Shown in pieces: positions 1 to 11,220 of a stretch of DNA of 64,000 nucleotides. Every line of letters begins with the position of its first letter. Position 1 is the stretch's first letter. The position numbers were made by a program, and so were the translations under genes. The notes beneath the pieces were generated by a model. It saw only the letters and a program-made list of their open reading frames with translations, ran no database searches and was not told the origin of the DNA. Source of the DNA: Zea mays (lineage: Eukaryota; Streptophyta; Magnoliopsida; Poales; Poaceae); the NCBI RefSeq assembly GCF_902167145.1, contig NC_050098.1, forward strand, positions 131,762,207 through 131,826,206. Direction: 5' to 3'.

Positions 1-569
1 TTACTTTCTTTATCATTCATGCCTTAGGAGTAGATATAGTGTAGTCCTAGTTGTAGCTCCACAACCCATATCTTCACCTCTATTAGATGTCGTCTAGAGA
101 CTCTTGGGTGGCATGCCAACCCCAAGATGACACTAGGATCTTACTCTGACGAGGTCCCTCCCGGACGGCAAGATCCACTTCATCCACTTCACTCAAGATC
201 TTTTACTCGACCTAATTTCTTAATCCCTAGGCAAATCTATGCCATCTGGAGACGCCCCGAGTTGCCTACCGACCCTGGAGCACCCTAATATCTCCCTGAA
301 GGGGCGAGATCGAGGTTCCTGCGAGGAAGAAGAAGGCACTATGCCATCGCGGACCGTTCGACCCGTATGTGCGGACCGTCCGGAGCGACGCAGTGAGGAG
401 ATGTTCCTACAACGAGGTTGCGGACCGTCCGACCCAAAGCCACAGACCGTCAGTGCCATCGCAGAGAGCACCACCAGGTGGTTCAATCGCAGTGTTTGGC
501 TCCAAATTATAGCCAATAGACTTATTTTCGACGAAGGCCTAACCCTGGCCACCAAAAATAAATGTGACC
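1..569. other. Unclassified repeat DNA, probably a retroelement leader or LTR fragment
   Basis: No convincing coding frame; the short open frames on both strands look incidental. Three close copies of a GCGGACCGTYCG-type palindromic motif lie near 349-360, 371-382 and 420-431. Such motifs are common in maize LTR retrotransposons. The stretch is cut by a Ds-like element at 578. I could not find LTR ends or a primer-binding site, so the class is inferred. Confidence 0.35.
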
Positions 570-577
570 GCCGAAAT

Positions 578-1839
578 TGGGGATGAAAGCGGTCGTGAAA
601 ACACCTCTACCGTTTTTATTTTCATATTTATCTTGCGGGACGAAAACGGGATATATCGGAAACAAAAACGAATGGGATAAATACGGGAATCGAAAAATGA
701 TACAATCCGGTCAGGTAAATGCCAAAATCGGACGGCATCCGGTATTTTAGATCGGTAAAATCACACCATAAAACCATATGTTCACAACTTAACAACAAGC
801 AAAAAATAACAAACATAAGTCTTAGCTAAACATAGATAAAAGCCACATAAATATGTAGCACACATAGTTTACTATAGCACATTAGTCTTGGCTAACATAA
901 CAAGGTGGCCACATAAGTCTGCTAGCACACATAATATAAAGTTTAGAACACAATCATTGTCACTTACAAGATAAGGAGCCATATAAGTCTACTGGCACAC
1001 ATGACATAATATAAAGTTTAAAACACACATTCATATTCACTTGTGTTGTTTACAAGCAGTATCAATGTGTACATTAGTAAACAAGCAAATGCAGTGTTGT
1101 AGTGCGTTGTGGTGCTGCTTACTAAACAAGCAGTATGCATTAGCAAAGAGCAAACCGCTTACATTAGTAAACAAGCAAACCGCTTAAATTAGTAATCGGT
1201 ATGCAAGCATTAGTAATCGAGCAGGTTGTGGCCGCGTTCGCGTGGAGATGGTCAGAACTCAGACGGCATGGGCTGTGGAGGCGATGGCGATGGCTGATGG
1301 CGTGGAAAGGCTGGATGCGAGGCGATGGCGGCGGTGTGGATGCAAGGCGATGGCCGGTGGCGGCCTGGAAGCGATGGCGGCGACGTCGATGGCTGCCTGG
1401 TAGCCTAGAGGCTGGAGGCGATGCTGCGATGGCAGGTGGCGACGTGGTGTGGATGCATGATGCGTCCGGCTCTAGCGTTTAGGGCTGCAACCTGCAAGCG
1501 ATGGCTGTTGGCGAGTCCTGGTGGCCTGCGTACCATGGTGGTCTGGTGGCATGGAGCAAGCCTTGGGTCCGTGGAGAGGGTGCCGGTTATAGGTTGCTTA
1601 TGCGTTGAATGCTTATGATCAGTACATGGCATCAGGCCGATTTCTTCCCTAATTGAAAATACAGGACACAAACGTCATGGTCCCGATTTAAAATGGACCT
1701 ACCATTTTCGTTTCTTACTGAATTTGCCATCTCGTTTTCGTTTTTTAAATCAGATTCGATAACAATTGGGATAAAATTATTAAAATCGGTTATACGATAA
1801 CGGTCGGTTCGTGATTTTCCCATCCTACTTTCGTCCCAA
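578..1839 (-). mobile_element. Ds: Ds-like non-autonomous hAT (Ac/Ds family) element
   Basis: Both ends match the known Ac termini. The left end (578 onward) follows the Ac 3' subterminal region for about 450 bases, including the ACCTCTACCG and GGGATATA blocks and the repeated TAAGTCTACTAGCACACAT-type units. The right end (about 1740-1839) follows the reverse complement of the Ac 5' end, with CCCATCCTACTTTC next to the terminus. The 11-bp terminal repeats (578-588, 1829-1839) are mutated versions of CAGGGATGAAA. The flanking 8-mers GCCGAAAT (570-577) and GTCGAAGT (1840-1847) agree at 6 of 8 bases, fitting an old target-site duplication. No transposase frame remains. The centre (about 1200-1600) is GC-rich with GGCGATGGCGG-like units and may be an Ac-like leader remnant or filler. 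Strand is given relative to Ac (5' end on the right). Confidence 0.88.
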
Positions 1840-1847
1840 GTCGAAGT

Positions 1848-2246
1848 TGAATCCTTTTGCTGTTGTGTAATGACTAACTTAACCGTAAATGGTTTTTGTG
1901 CCACTATTTATGGTATTCAATTCTTGGTTTTTTAAAGGATGAACTAAATGGTTGAGGATTAGCTAACTCTATCTGTTAACGAAGTAGTTAGATTAGGAAC
2001 ATGGTGTCCCTACCAGCTAGTATCAACATACACTGACCCTGTGAAGGTCTATATATGCAAATTGTGCAGCACGCACTATACTATTGGATCCTTGATCCTT
2101 TGCTCTGTGCAAGTGATGATGATAAAAAAAGAGCACCAGGAAATCAGCTTTACTGTTTGTCCCCACAACCTCTTTGCTTACATACACATTCCATGTACTT
2201 GTTGTGCTTTCGCATGCCTCTATGTTTGAGGCGGTGGAGGTGGATG
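1848..2246. other. Intergenic or repeat DNA, nothing recognised
   Basis: AT-rich sequence between the Ds-like element and the CACTA-like fold-back. It should continue the unit interrupted at 577. I see no motif, repeat or coding frame that I can support. Confidence 0.3.
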
Positions 2247-2249
2247 GTA

Positions 2250-2700
2250 CACTAGTAGAAAATAGGTCAAAGACTACGTTATGTATAAATTTTTACTGTC
2301 GGTTTCAGTTATCGTTTGCTGGGGAAAAACAGGTAGGCCCATCTTAAAAAATATCCAATGGAAACCTATTTCCATTGGAGATTCTCTTAACACAACCGCC
2401 AGTAAAAATCATCCATTTTCACTAGTGGTTGGTGTAATAGAACTGTCAGTGATAATCTAATTTTCACTGACGATTTATTTACACCAACCGCCAGTAGAAA
2501 TGGCGGTTGTGTTAAGAGAATCTCAAGTGCAAATAGGTTTCTACTGGTTGTATAAATACCCCCTCGTCCTTCCCGATAGAAACTATAGCTCACATCCCAA
2601 CTTTCATTGTAGGGTTGGATTTTACAAAATATAAGGGTGAAGGTTTTGATTTTTAATTTTTTGAAAGAAGGTTCCAAAATAACCACAAGTGAAAATATCG
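2250..2700. mobile_element. CACTA-like terminal fragment with a fold-back
   Basis: Starts with CACTAGTAGAAAA, a CACTA-type terminus. It is followed by repeats of an AACCGCCAGTRRAAAT-like unit in both orientations, as in CACTA subterminal regions. No matching 3' terminus with a 3-bp duplication was found, so this is a fragment or a solo end. The right boundary is approximate. Confidence 0.5.
2360..2542. repeat. Inverted repeat (arms about 2360-2437 and 2477-2542)
   Basis: The block GAGATTCTCTTAACACAACC at about 2379 recurs as its reverse complement near 2507-2525. Homology continues outward to GAAACCTATTT and inward to GGTTGGTGTAA, giving arms of about 65-78 bp around a short loop. It belongs to the CACTA-like fragment. 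Confidence 0.7.
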
Positions 2701-2826
2701 ATTTTCACTTCCCCTAATACAGACGGTGCTGGAAATACCAATGCAAATAGGTTTAGAGTCGGCGCTATATAACTTATCTGTACTATGTCTATGATGCCCT
2801 ATGTGAGGCGCACTACCGGAACAGGG

Positions 2827-3262
2827 CGTTTTGCCGAGTGCCCGAAGCACTCGGCAAATCCTGAAAAACACTCGGCACAGTCTTTGCCGAGTGTAGCACT
2901 CGGCAAAGAGTGCTCGACGAACAGTAAATCGGCAAATGCTTCTTTGCCGAGTACTTTTTATGACTTTACCGAGTGCCAGACGGTACTTGGCAAAGAAAAG
3001 CAGCCGTCACGAAGGCGAGTGACGGAGACGGCGGCTTTGTCGAGTGTCTGCCAATCTGCACTCGGCAAAGGATCCACCAGCGAGTCCCTTTTTCAGGATC
3101 TTTGCCGAGTGCTCTAGGAGACACTCGGCAAAGCTTGCCTCTTTGCCGAGTGCCAGGGCTACAACAATTGGAAAAGAAGCTATACCGGTGCCCAGGTACT
3201 GCTTCTCTGTCGAGTGCTATGGCGCTGACACTCGGCAAAGAACATCTTTGCTGAGTGTAACA
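2827..3262. repeat. CACTA 3' subterminal repeat block
   Basis: Many direct and inverted copies of TTTGCCGAGTG and CACTCGGCAAAG, spaced about 15-60 bp apart and often paired as short hairpins. In En/Spm such motifs bind the element's own DNA-binding protein; that role here is inferred from the family. Confidence 0.85.
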
Positions 3263-3398
3263 CTCGGCAAAGTGACCAGTATACACCAGCGGGAAGGCGC
3301 CTCGACGACGGGGAGGCGGCGGCGGGTGAGGCCGGGCGCGTGGATGCGGCGGGGAGGCACAGGGAGGTGCGTCGACGGTGGGGAGCGGCGGCAGGTGA

Positions 3399-4672
3399 TG
3401 TAGGATTACGGGGAGGCTACGCTAGCGCAAAACAAAAATTTTCATCCCCATAATACCAAGAACTACTGCGGTTATAGGTCATGGAATTACCACTAGACGC
3501 GCAGAGCAGCGGAAGACGTCTCGATGTAGACGAACGCGTCGAGCAGTGTCGTGCAGTCGCCGGCGTCCTTCACGTCCTCGCACGGTTCGTCCAAGTGCTC
3601 CAGATGTAGCACCTCCGAGGTATCCACACGTACAGGGAGGAAGCGCCGCGTACCGAACTGCTAGGTTCGCGACGGCGGCTTGGCGAGGGCGAGAGGTGGG
3701 CGGCGGCTGTTAGTTTGCTGGTGGCGAATTAGGTTATTCTTAACCGCGCCCCCGCCCCTCATTATATAGGCGTTATGGTGGGCTTCTGACGCCGAGGCCC
3801 ATCAATAACCCTAAAGCCCAGTCTAATTTCGGATCTAATCCGAATTAGGCTTCCTTCCCCTTAAGTGTGTGACCCTATAGGTTCACGTACAAATAGACAT
3901 AGGCCGAGTACTCTTACTTGGCCCAATAATTGACAGCGGCCTCTAGCAAGACATGTCAACTCCTATGTGTACGTAAAGATCATATCAGACGAACCATTGC
4001 GACATTACGTACATGATGTTCCCTTTGTCTCACGATATTTGGTCTGGCTCTAAGCTGACCTCTCTTTCTTGATACTGTGAATTGGAATCCTTTCAATGGT
4101 TAACTCTTAACCCTAGCACGGCCATGCATTTCTTGATCCAATCACTCGAGGGGCCCAGAGATATCTCTCTCACAAAGAGAGGGACAAATTCCATCTTGAC
4201 TGACCATGCCTCATAGCATGCTACCTGACAAACCCAAAACTACCTTTATAACTACCCAGTTACGGGATAGCGTTTGATAGTCCCTAAGTAAGTCAATTAA
4301 CATCTTGAGAACATGAGACAATCTTAGTTCTAAGGATACAGTATTCATGTTGCAAGAAGAGAACTATATTACAATATCTCACGTTGGGTCGGTCCAGCCT
4401 CATGTCATACATGCGCCCACATTATTAGTTTAACGTCTCCATGTTCATGACTTGTGAAATGTAGTCATCAACTAATACATGTGCTAGTCATCGACTCTGA
4501 CTAGGGACATCATTTAGAATAACCATATAAGTAAAGAATCTCACAAACAATTCACATAATTGCTAATCAATACAAGGTGCCTTCCATGGATATTCAATTA
4601 AGCAATATATATATCATGGATACAAAGAAATATGCTCATCTCTATGATTATCTCTAGGGCATATTTCTAACA
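3399..4672 (-). repeat. 3' LTR of the Angela/BARE-like element
   Basis: 1274 bp with TG...CA ends, collinear with 9947-11220. On the minus strand it follows the polypurine tract. Differences from the partner are scattered single substitutions. Confidence 0.93.
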
Positions 4673-4687
4673 GTCTCCCACTTGCAC
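4673..4687 (-). other. Polypurine tract of the Angela/BARE-like element
   Basis: On the minus strand this reads GTGCAAGTGGGAGAC and directly abuts the 3' LTR, the place and composition expected for the plus-strand primer. Confidence 0.75.
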
Positions 4688-4692
4688 TAGAG

Positions 4693-7600
4693 TTAATCTA
4701 GAAGATATCTAATACCCATAGATCTCACGTGTGCCTCATGCTTAGGTTGTGGAAGAGGTTTTGTCAAAGGATCAGCAACATTCAAATCCGTATGTATTTT
4801 GCATATCTTTATCTCACCCCGCCTAATGAATTCCCGTATGAGGTGAAACTTCCACAGTACGTGTTTGTTTTTCTGGTGGTTCCTTGGCTCCTTAGCTTGC
4901 GCAATAGCCCCATTGTTGTCACAGTAGAGGTTCAATGGGCTAGATGCATTAGGAAACACACCAAGCTCGATGAGGAACTTTCTTATCCAAACACCTTCCT
5001 TCGCAGATTCAGAAGCTGCAATGTACTCGGCTTCTGTTGTAGAATCAGTCACAGTCTCCTGTTTGGAACTCTTCCAACTAACAGCACCACCATTTATTGT
5101 GAACACAAAACCTGATTGCGATTTTAACTCGTCTGGGTCAGTTTGGAAGCTAGCATCGGTGTAACCAGTTACAACGAGCTCCTCCTTACCCCCATATACC
5201 AGGAACATATCTTTAGTCCTTCTTAAGTACTTAAGAATGCCTTTTACCGCTGTCCAGTGATCCTCACCTGGATCAGCCTGGTATCTACTCGTAGCACTTA
5301 TAGCGTATGAAACATCTGGGCGTGTACTTATCATGGCATACATGATTGAACCAATTGCTGAGGCGTATGGTACCTTACTCATGCGCTCCCGCTCATTAGC
5401 CGTTGCAGGACATTGCATCTGGCTAAGGTGTTTACCATGTGACATAGGTATGAACCCTTTCTTGGACTGTTCCATGTTGAACCGTTTCAAAACCTTGCCA
5501 ATGTACGTATCTTGACTTAATCCTATAAGCCTCTTCGACCTATCTCTATAGATCCTTATGCCCAAAATATATGCTGCTTCCCCTAAGTCCTTCATAGAAA
5601 AACTCTTTTTCAGTGAAGCCTTGACGGACTCCAGCATAGGAATGTCATTCCCAATCAATAATATGTCATCCACATACAAGATCAGAAATACAACAGCGCT
5701 CCCACTTTCCTTCTTGTAAACACAAGCTTCTTCTTTATTCTGATGAAAACCAAGCCCTTTGATCACTTCATCAAAACGAATGTTCCAACTCCGAGATGCT
5801 TGCTTCAACCCATAAATGGATTTCTGATGTTTGCATATCTTTCCAGCATTGATCGGATCGACAAAACCCTCGGGCTGTATCATATACACGTCCTCATCTA
5901 GGTTTCCATTAAGGAAAGCTGTTTTGACATCCATCTGCCAAATCTCATAATCGAAATATGCGGCAATAGCTAGAATGATCCGAATAGATTTAAGCATCGC
6001 TACTGGCGAGAATGTCTCGTCATAGTCAACTCCTTGAACTTGTCGAAAACCCTTTGCAACAAGTCGAGCCTTATAGATGTGAACATTTCCATCCATGTCT
6101 TTCTTCTTCTTATAGATCCATTTGCATTCTATAGGTCTAACACCATCAGGCGGGTCAACCAAGTTCCAAACTTGATTTTCTCCCATGGAATCTATCTCGG
6201 ATCTCATGGCGACATGCCATTTCTCGGAATCTGGGTCCATCATCGCTTCTGAATATGTTGCAGGTTCGTCGTTGTCTAACAACAACACTTCCCCATTGCC
6301 CAACAATAACACTTCTTCTCGTGCCTCGCGAAGCCTTGCTGACCTTCGTGGTTGTGGTGGTGATTCTCTTGCCATAGACGTCTCAACTTGTTCTGCTACA
6401 TTAGCATCACTTGTTGAATCTTGTCCCACTGGCTCATCCTGAACTTCTTCAAGATACACCTTTTGTTTACTTTTCTCTCTTTTGAGAAACTCTTTCTCTA
6501 AGAACACACCGTTCCGGGCGACAAACACTTTGCCCTCTGACCGGTGGTAAAAGTAATATCCTAAAGTTTCCTTTGGATATCCCACGAACATGCACTTGTC
6601 CGATTTTGGAGTGAGTTTATCCGACTGTAGTCGCTTGACGTAAACCTCACAACCCCAAATCTTCAGAAAAGACAAGCTGGGAGTCTTCCCAGTCCACATC
6701 TCATATGGTGTCTTAACTACGGACTTAGACGGTACCCTATTTAGTGTGAAAGCTGCTGTTTCTAGAGCGTATCCCCAAAACGACAAAGGTAGGTCGGACT
6801 GGCTCATCATTGATCGAACCATATCCAATAAAGTCCAATTACGTCGCTCAGACACGCCATTCCTCTGAGGCGTTCCAGACGGCGTAAGCTGTGGAACAAT
6901 TCCACAACTCTTTAGATGATTGCTAAACTCATGACTCAAATATTCACCACCACGATCTGATCGCAGTGCTTTAATTTTCTTGCCACGCTGATTTTCTACT
7001 TCATTCTGAAACTCTTTGAACTTTTCTAAGGATTCAGACTTGTGTTTCATTAAGTAGACATACCCATATCTACTAAAATCATCAGTGAAGGTTATGAAGT
7101 ATTGGAATCCTCCCCTAGCTGTCGTACTCATTGGTCCGCACACATCAGTATGTATGAGTTCCAATAAATCTAACGTCCTCTCCGGTAAACCCGTGAAGGG
7201 CGCCTTGGTCATCTTACCAAGTAAGCAAGCTTCACATGTCTCGTATGATTCAAAATCAAACGAAGTTAAAAGCCCATCAGAATGAAGCTTCTTCATGCGA
7301 TTCTCACTTATATGACCCAAACGACAGTGCCACATGTAGGTAGGACTTAAATCATTAGGCCGAGGCCTTTTAGCACTAATATTACAGATAGGTGCATCAT
7401 CAAGATTTAAAATGAATAACCCATTCATAATGGATGCAAAAGCCACAAACATGCCATTCTTAGAGATCACACAATCATTGTTTTCACTCGCAAATGAATA
7501 ACCATCCTTCATCAAACATGAAGGAGACATAATGTTTCGACTCATACTAGGAACTAGATAACAATTATTTAACTCCAAAATAAATCCTGATGGGAGGTGG

Positions 7601-8334
7601 AGTTGCATCGTCCCGACGGTCAACGCAGCAACTCTTGCATTATTGCCTACCCGGAAATCAACTTCTCCTCTTTTCACGCTTCTACTTCTTATCATTCCCT
7701 GCATCAAATTGCAAATATGGGCAACCGATCCGGTATCAAATACCCAAGAATTAATATAAGAATCAGCAAGAAAAATTTCTGTAATGTGAATAGCAAGTGT
7801 ACCTGCTGCGGCTGTACCCTTACCGCCGCGATCCTTAATAGAGGCCAAGTACTGCTTGCAATTCCTTTTCCAGTGACCAAGTTCTTTGCAATAAAAGCAC
7901 TCTGCATCTGCAGCTGGTCCAGCCTTGGGCTTTTGATTTGGCTTGGATACTGTATCCTTTGCCTTGCCCTTCTTCTTTTGAGATTTACCCTTCTTCTTAA
8001 AGTTGGGTTTGTTTTGGACCGCCATCACATGGCCGCTGCTGCCAGCGCTTTTCTTTATGTCCCCCTCTGCTGTTTTCAGCATGCCACATAGTTCATTGAG
8101 GCCCCTCTCCGCCCCATGCATATGGTAGTTCGTGATGAAGTTTCCATAGCTAGGCGGAAGAGATGCCAAAATGAAGTCAGTGGCCAACTCTTGGCTTATT
8201 GGGAAGCCTAGCTTCTCCAACCTCTGACTGTAACCAACCATTTTGATTACGTGTGGCCCAACTGCTGCGCCTTCTGCTAGCTTGCATTCCAGAAAGGCTT
8301 TGGACACATTGAACCTTTCAGTCCTAGCCTGAGT
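4693..8334 (-). CDS. Ty1/copia Gag C-terminus plus Pol (protease, integrase, RT, RNase H)
   Basis: One frame of about 1.2 thousand codons runs from just after an in-frame TAG (8335-8337) to 4693. Counting from the GTG at 8307, the order is: Gag CCHC zinc knuckle (CFYCKELGHWKRNC, about 137-150); aspartic protease DTGS (D191); integrase zinc site (H327, H332, C358, C361); integrase core D388, D451, E487 (DD35E spacing); RT with YVDD at 878-881; RNase H with YTDAS and a TEAEYIAA block near the C-terminus. This is the single gag-pol layout of BARE-type elements, processed by the element's own protease in cytoplasmic particles. There is no frameshift; the only visible lesion is the TAG joining it to the upstream gag segment. 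A short EVLLL duplication lies at about 665-677. The true start is the gag ATG at 8658. Confidence 0.9.
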   Translation of the reverse strand, partial: TQARTERFNVSKAFLECKLAEGAAVGPHVIKMVGYSQRLEKLGFPISQELATDFILASLPPSYGNFITNYHMHGAERGLNELCGMLKTAEGDIKKSAGSSGHVMAVQNKPNFKKKGKSQKKKGKAKDTVSKPNQKPKAGPAADAECFYCKELGHWKRNCKQYLASIKDRGGKGTAAAGTLAIHITEIFLADSYINSWVFDTGSVAHICNLMQGMIRSRSVKRGEVDFRVGNNARVAALTVGTMQLHLPSGFILELNNCYLVPSMSRNIMSPSCLMKDGYSFASENNDCVISKNGMFVAFASIMNGLFILNLDDAPICNISAKRPRPNDLSPTYMWHCRLGHISENRMKKLHSDGLLTSFDFESYETCEACLLGKMTKAPFTGLPERTLDLLELIHTDVCGPMSTTARGGFQYFITFTDDFSRYGYVYLMKHKSESLEKFKEFQNEVENQRGKKIKALRSDRGGEYLSHEFSNHLKSCGIVPQLTPSGTPQRNGVSERRNWTLLDMVRSMMSQSDLPLSFWGYALETAAFTLNRVPSKSVVKTPYEMWTGKTPSLSFLKIWGCEVYVKRLQSDKLTPKSDKCMFVGYPKETLGYYFYHRSEGKVFVARNGVFLEKEFLKREKSKQKVYLEEVQDEPVGQDSTSDANVAEQVETSMARESPPQPRRSARLREAREEVLLLGNGEVLLLDNDEPATYSEAMMDPDSEKWHVAMRSEIDSMGENQVWNLVDPPDGVRPIECKWIYKKKKDMDGNVHIYKARLVAKGFRQVQGVDYDETFSPVAMLKSIRIILAIAAYFDYEIWQMDVKTAFLNGNLDEDVYMIQPEGFVDPINAGKICKHQKSIYGLKQASRSWNIRFDEVIKGLGFHQNKEEACVYKKESGSAVVFLILYVDDILLIGNDIPMLESVKASLKKSFSMKDLGEAAYILGIRIYRDRSKRLIGLSQDTYIGKVLKRFNMEQSKKGFIPMSHGKHLSQMQCPATANERERMSKVPYASAIGSIMYAMISTRPDVSYAISATSRYQADPGEDHWTAVKGILKYLRRTKDMFLVYGGKEELVVTGYTDASFQTDPDELKSQSGFVFTINGGAVSWKSSKQETVTDSTTEAEYIAASESAKEGVWIRKFLIELGVFPNASSPLNLYCDNNGAIAQAKEPRNHQKNKHVLWKFHLIREFIRRGEIKICKIHTDLNVADPLTKPLPQPKHEAHVRSMGIRYLLD

Positions 8335-8658
8335 CTAGAACATGTCCTTGAGCGCCACGATCATATCGTACACCTCATGGTTTGTCTCAAACTGCATCTG
8401 GAGCTCAGGCTCCATGCAAGCAAGCATTAGGCAACTCACTTCAAGATTAGCATCCATTGCTTTCTTGTAAGCGGTTTTAGCTGCAGCAGTTGCATTTTCA
8501 CCAGGATCCTCTGGTAGTGGGGTGTCTAGAACGTCTTCCTTTTTTTCAGCCCTGAGAACAATTCTCAGGTTACGGATCCAATCCGTATAGTTTGTTCCAT
8601 TTAACTTATCCTTTTCAAGAATTGATCGCAAAGTAAATGTTGGTGTGCTAGGTGCCAT
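8335..8658 (-). pseudogene. N-terminal Gag segment, ended by a premature TAG
   Basis: 107 codons from an ATG at 8658, opening MAPSTPTFTLRSILEKDKL and containing NGTNYTDWIRNLRIVL, typical of the Gag N-terminus of BARE/Tnt1-like copia elements. It stops at TAG (8335-8337). The downstream frame (8334 to 4693) is in the same phase and carries on with ARTERF, the usual Gag continuation, so the stop is a nonsense change, probably CAG to TAG. Unless the stop is read through, the element cannot make full Gag-Pol and would need proteins in trans. Confidence 0.85.
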
Positions 8659-9934
8659 TTATCTACAACAAAATAATGCAAAATACTAAGACAAAAATAT
8701 CCATGACAGAGTAAATCATATTAAACATTTAATAGTCTACTCCCACTAAAATCAATATCCCTCGATTGATACTTAGTGATTCAGAACCCACAACTAACAA
8801 GTCTACTAGTGAGCTTTAGCATCACCGCTAGAAGACAAGGTAGATCGGTAAGCAACTCCTTGCTAATCATATCATATATATGACTCCTGTTGTTGGGTGA
8901 CATCTCTATGTCTCGGCTCCCAACCTTATGCCTCAAAGTCCTTAACCATTAAGCTGTCTTTGTTTAAGTTAACCAACCCTTTCTGCAGTTCGTATCCGAT
9001 ACAAACCTATCTAGTCAAGGAAAACTGGTGGCACCCTAATTTCATAGACCCACCACCAATTGTACAAGACTTATGATAGTGCAAGGTTTGGAGAGGCATT
9101 AAAGCTTAAACATTTATGAGGGATCGTCCTACTTATAACATCACACGCAAGGACATATATGCAATATAAACAAGTAGAACAATAAGAATGGCATTCACAC
9201 AACAGTTGTGATTCGGTATGGCTTGTTTTCACATGGTGATCTCCATCTCCAATAATCTGTCCATCACGATGATCTCCATCTCCATGATATAGGTATGCCA
9301 TCCTCCAGGTGATGAGTCCTTCAAGACCTATCTAACGTATGCTGGTAAAAAAATTACATATACGCTTTGGATCATCACATGTTGACACGCAGGTCATTAC
9401 ATTAAATTTGGACAATACATGTGGCTCCAGCCGTATTGCCCTGGTCACGACACGCAGGTCATGAATAATTTGTTAACATGCATCACATACACATAATAGC
9501 CATACCGATCACATGTCCTGCAAAAACAGGTTAGACAAACACGTTTCTATACGTTCACCACTACAACAGATAGCCACGGCATGTATGCCATCCTCACAGG
9601 ATTCCATGCATCGTATGTATGGAAATTCCACTGGAAATCTCATGCGGTTGATCAAATCAACCCAAATCCGAGACTTTCGACCCGAAGAAGATTACACTCA
9701 TGACGTCGATCTGTAGCGTCGATCTGCTGGTTGTGTACGCAGTTAGCCCCGATGGTGATTCCAGCCGGTAGGGGCAAGTCGCGCATACAACAGAGAAGGA
9801 CGAACTGATCTCTCCAGTCATATCCGATGTAATCTACTTCAACCCTTTATTACCAATTGATCTAATCAAACCGTGCATCAAGTAGATCCATCACATGAAC
9901 CTAGATCCAGACCTAAAACTTACGCAGAACCTGC
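8659..9934 (-). other. Untranslated leader of the Angela/BARE-like element
   Basis: About 1.28 kb between the primer-binding site and the gag ATG. No long frame on the minus strand. Long structured leaders are known in BARE-1 and presumably hold the packaging signal; nothing specific can be pinpointed here. Confidence 0.6.
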
Positions 9935-9945
9935 CTCTGATACCA
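9935..9945 (-). other. Primer-binding site (initiator Met-tRNA)
   Basis: On the minus strand this reads TGGTATCAGAG, complementary to the 3' end of plant initiator Met-tRNA, one base inside the 5' LTR. It fixes the element's orientation. Confidence 0.9.
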
Positions 9946-9946
9946 C

Positions 9947-11220
9947 TGTAGGATTACAGGGAGGCTACGCTAGCGCAAAACAAAAATTTTCATCCCCATA
10001 ATATCAAGAACTACTGCGGTTATAGGTCATGGAATTACCACTAGACGCGCAGAGCAGCGGAAGACGTCTCGATGTAGACGAACGCGTCGAGCAGTGCCGT
10101 GCAGTCGCCGGCGTCCTTCACGTCCTCGCACGGTTCGTCCAAGTGCTCCAGATGTAGCACCTCCGAGGTATCCACACGTACAGGGAGGAAGCGCCGCGTA
10201 CCGAACTGCTAGGTTCGCGACGGCGGCTTGGCGAGGGCGAGAGGTGGGCGGCGGCTGTTAGTTTGCTGGTGGCGAATTAGGTTATTCTTAACCGCGCCCC
10301 CGCCCCTCATTATATAGGTGTTATGGTGGGCTTCTGACGCCGAGGCCCATCAATAACCCTAAAGCCCAGTGTAATTTCGGATCTAATCCGAATTAGGCTT
10401 CCTTCCCCTTAAGTGTGTGACCCTATAGGTTCACGTACAAATAGACATAGGCCGAGTACTCTTACTTGGCCCAATAATTGACAGCGGCCTCTAGCAAGAC
10501 ATGTCAACTCCTATGTGTACGTAAAGATCATATCAGACGAACCATTGCGACATTACGTACATGTTGTTCCCTTTGTCTCACGATATTTGGTCTGGCTCTA
10601 AGCTGACCTCTCTTTCTCGATACTGTGAATTGGAATCTTTTCAATGGTTAACTCTTAACCCTAGCACGGCCATGCATTTCTTGATCCAATCACTCGAGGG
10701 GCCCAGAGATATCTCTCTCACAAAGAGAGGGACAAATTCCATCTTGACTGACCATGCCTCATAGCATGCTACCTGACAAACCCAAAACTACCTTTATAAC
10801 TACCCAGTTACGGGATAGCGTTTGATAGTCCCTAAGTAAGTCAATTAACATCTTGAGAACATGCGACAATCTCAGGTCTAAGGATACAGTATTCATGTTG
10901 CAAGAAGAGAACTATATTACAATATCTCACGTTGGGTCGGTCCAGCCTCATGTCATACATGCGCCCACATTATTAGTTTAACATCTCCATGTTCATGACT
11001 TGTGAAATGTAGTCATCAACTAATACATGTGCTAGTCATCGACTCTGACTAGGGACATCATTTAGAATAACCATATAAGTAAAGAATCTCACAAACAATT
11101 CACATAATTGCTAATCAATACAAGGTGCCTTCCATGGATATTCAATTAAGCAATATATATATCATGGATACAAAGAAATATGCTCATCTCTATGATTATC
11201 TCTAGGGCATATTTCTAACA
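9947..11220 (-). repeat. 5' LTR of the Angela/BARE-like element
   Basis: 1274 bp, partner of 3399-4672, starting TGTAGG and ending TAACA on the plus strand. It would hold the element promoter, directed leftward. Confidence 0.93.

Larger units (their letters stand above)
3399..11220 (-). mobile_element. Angela/BARE-like Ty1/copia retrotransposon, nearly intact
   Basis: Two 1274-bp LTRs (3399-4672, 9947-11220) flank an antisense gag-pol frame. The 5-bp target duplication GGTGA is exact (3394-3398, 11221-11225). Read on the minus strand the LTR begins TGTTAGAAATATGCCCTAGA, very like the BARE-1/WIS/Angela LTR start. The initiator-Met primer site lies beside the 9947 LTR and the polypurine tract beside 4672. 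A leader of about 1.3 kb separates primer site and gag, as in BARE-1. By hand count the LTRs differ at about 12 positions (about 1%), so the insertion is fairly recent. It sits inside the CACTA element. Confidence 0.93.

Noticed and set aside
1201..1671. Open frames in the GC-rich centre of the Ds-like element
   Set aside because: Composed of GGCGATGGC repeats read in several frames; no similarity to Ac transposase.
4729..5115. Plus-strand open frames across 4729-8091
   Set aside because: Complements of the antisense copia polyprotein, without features of their own.
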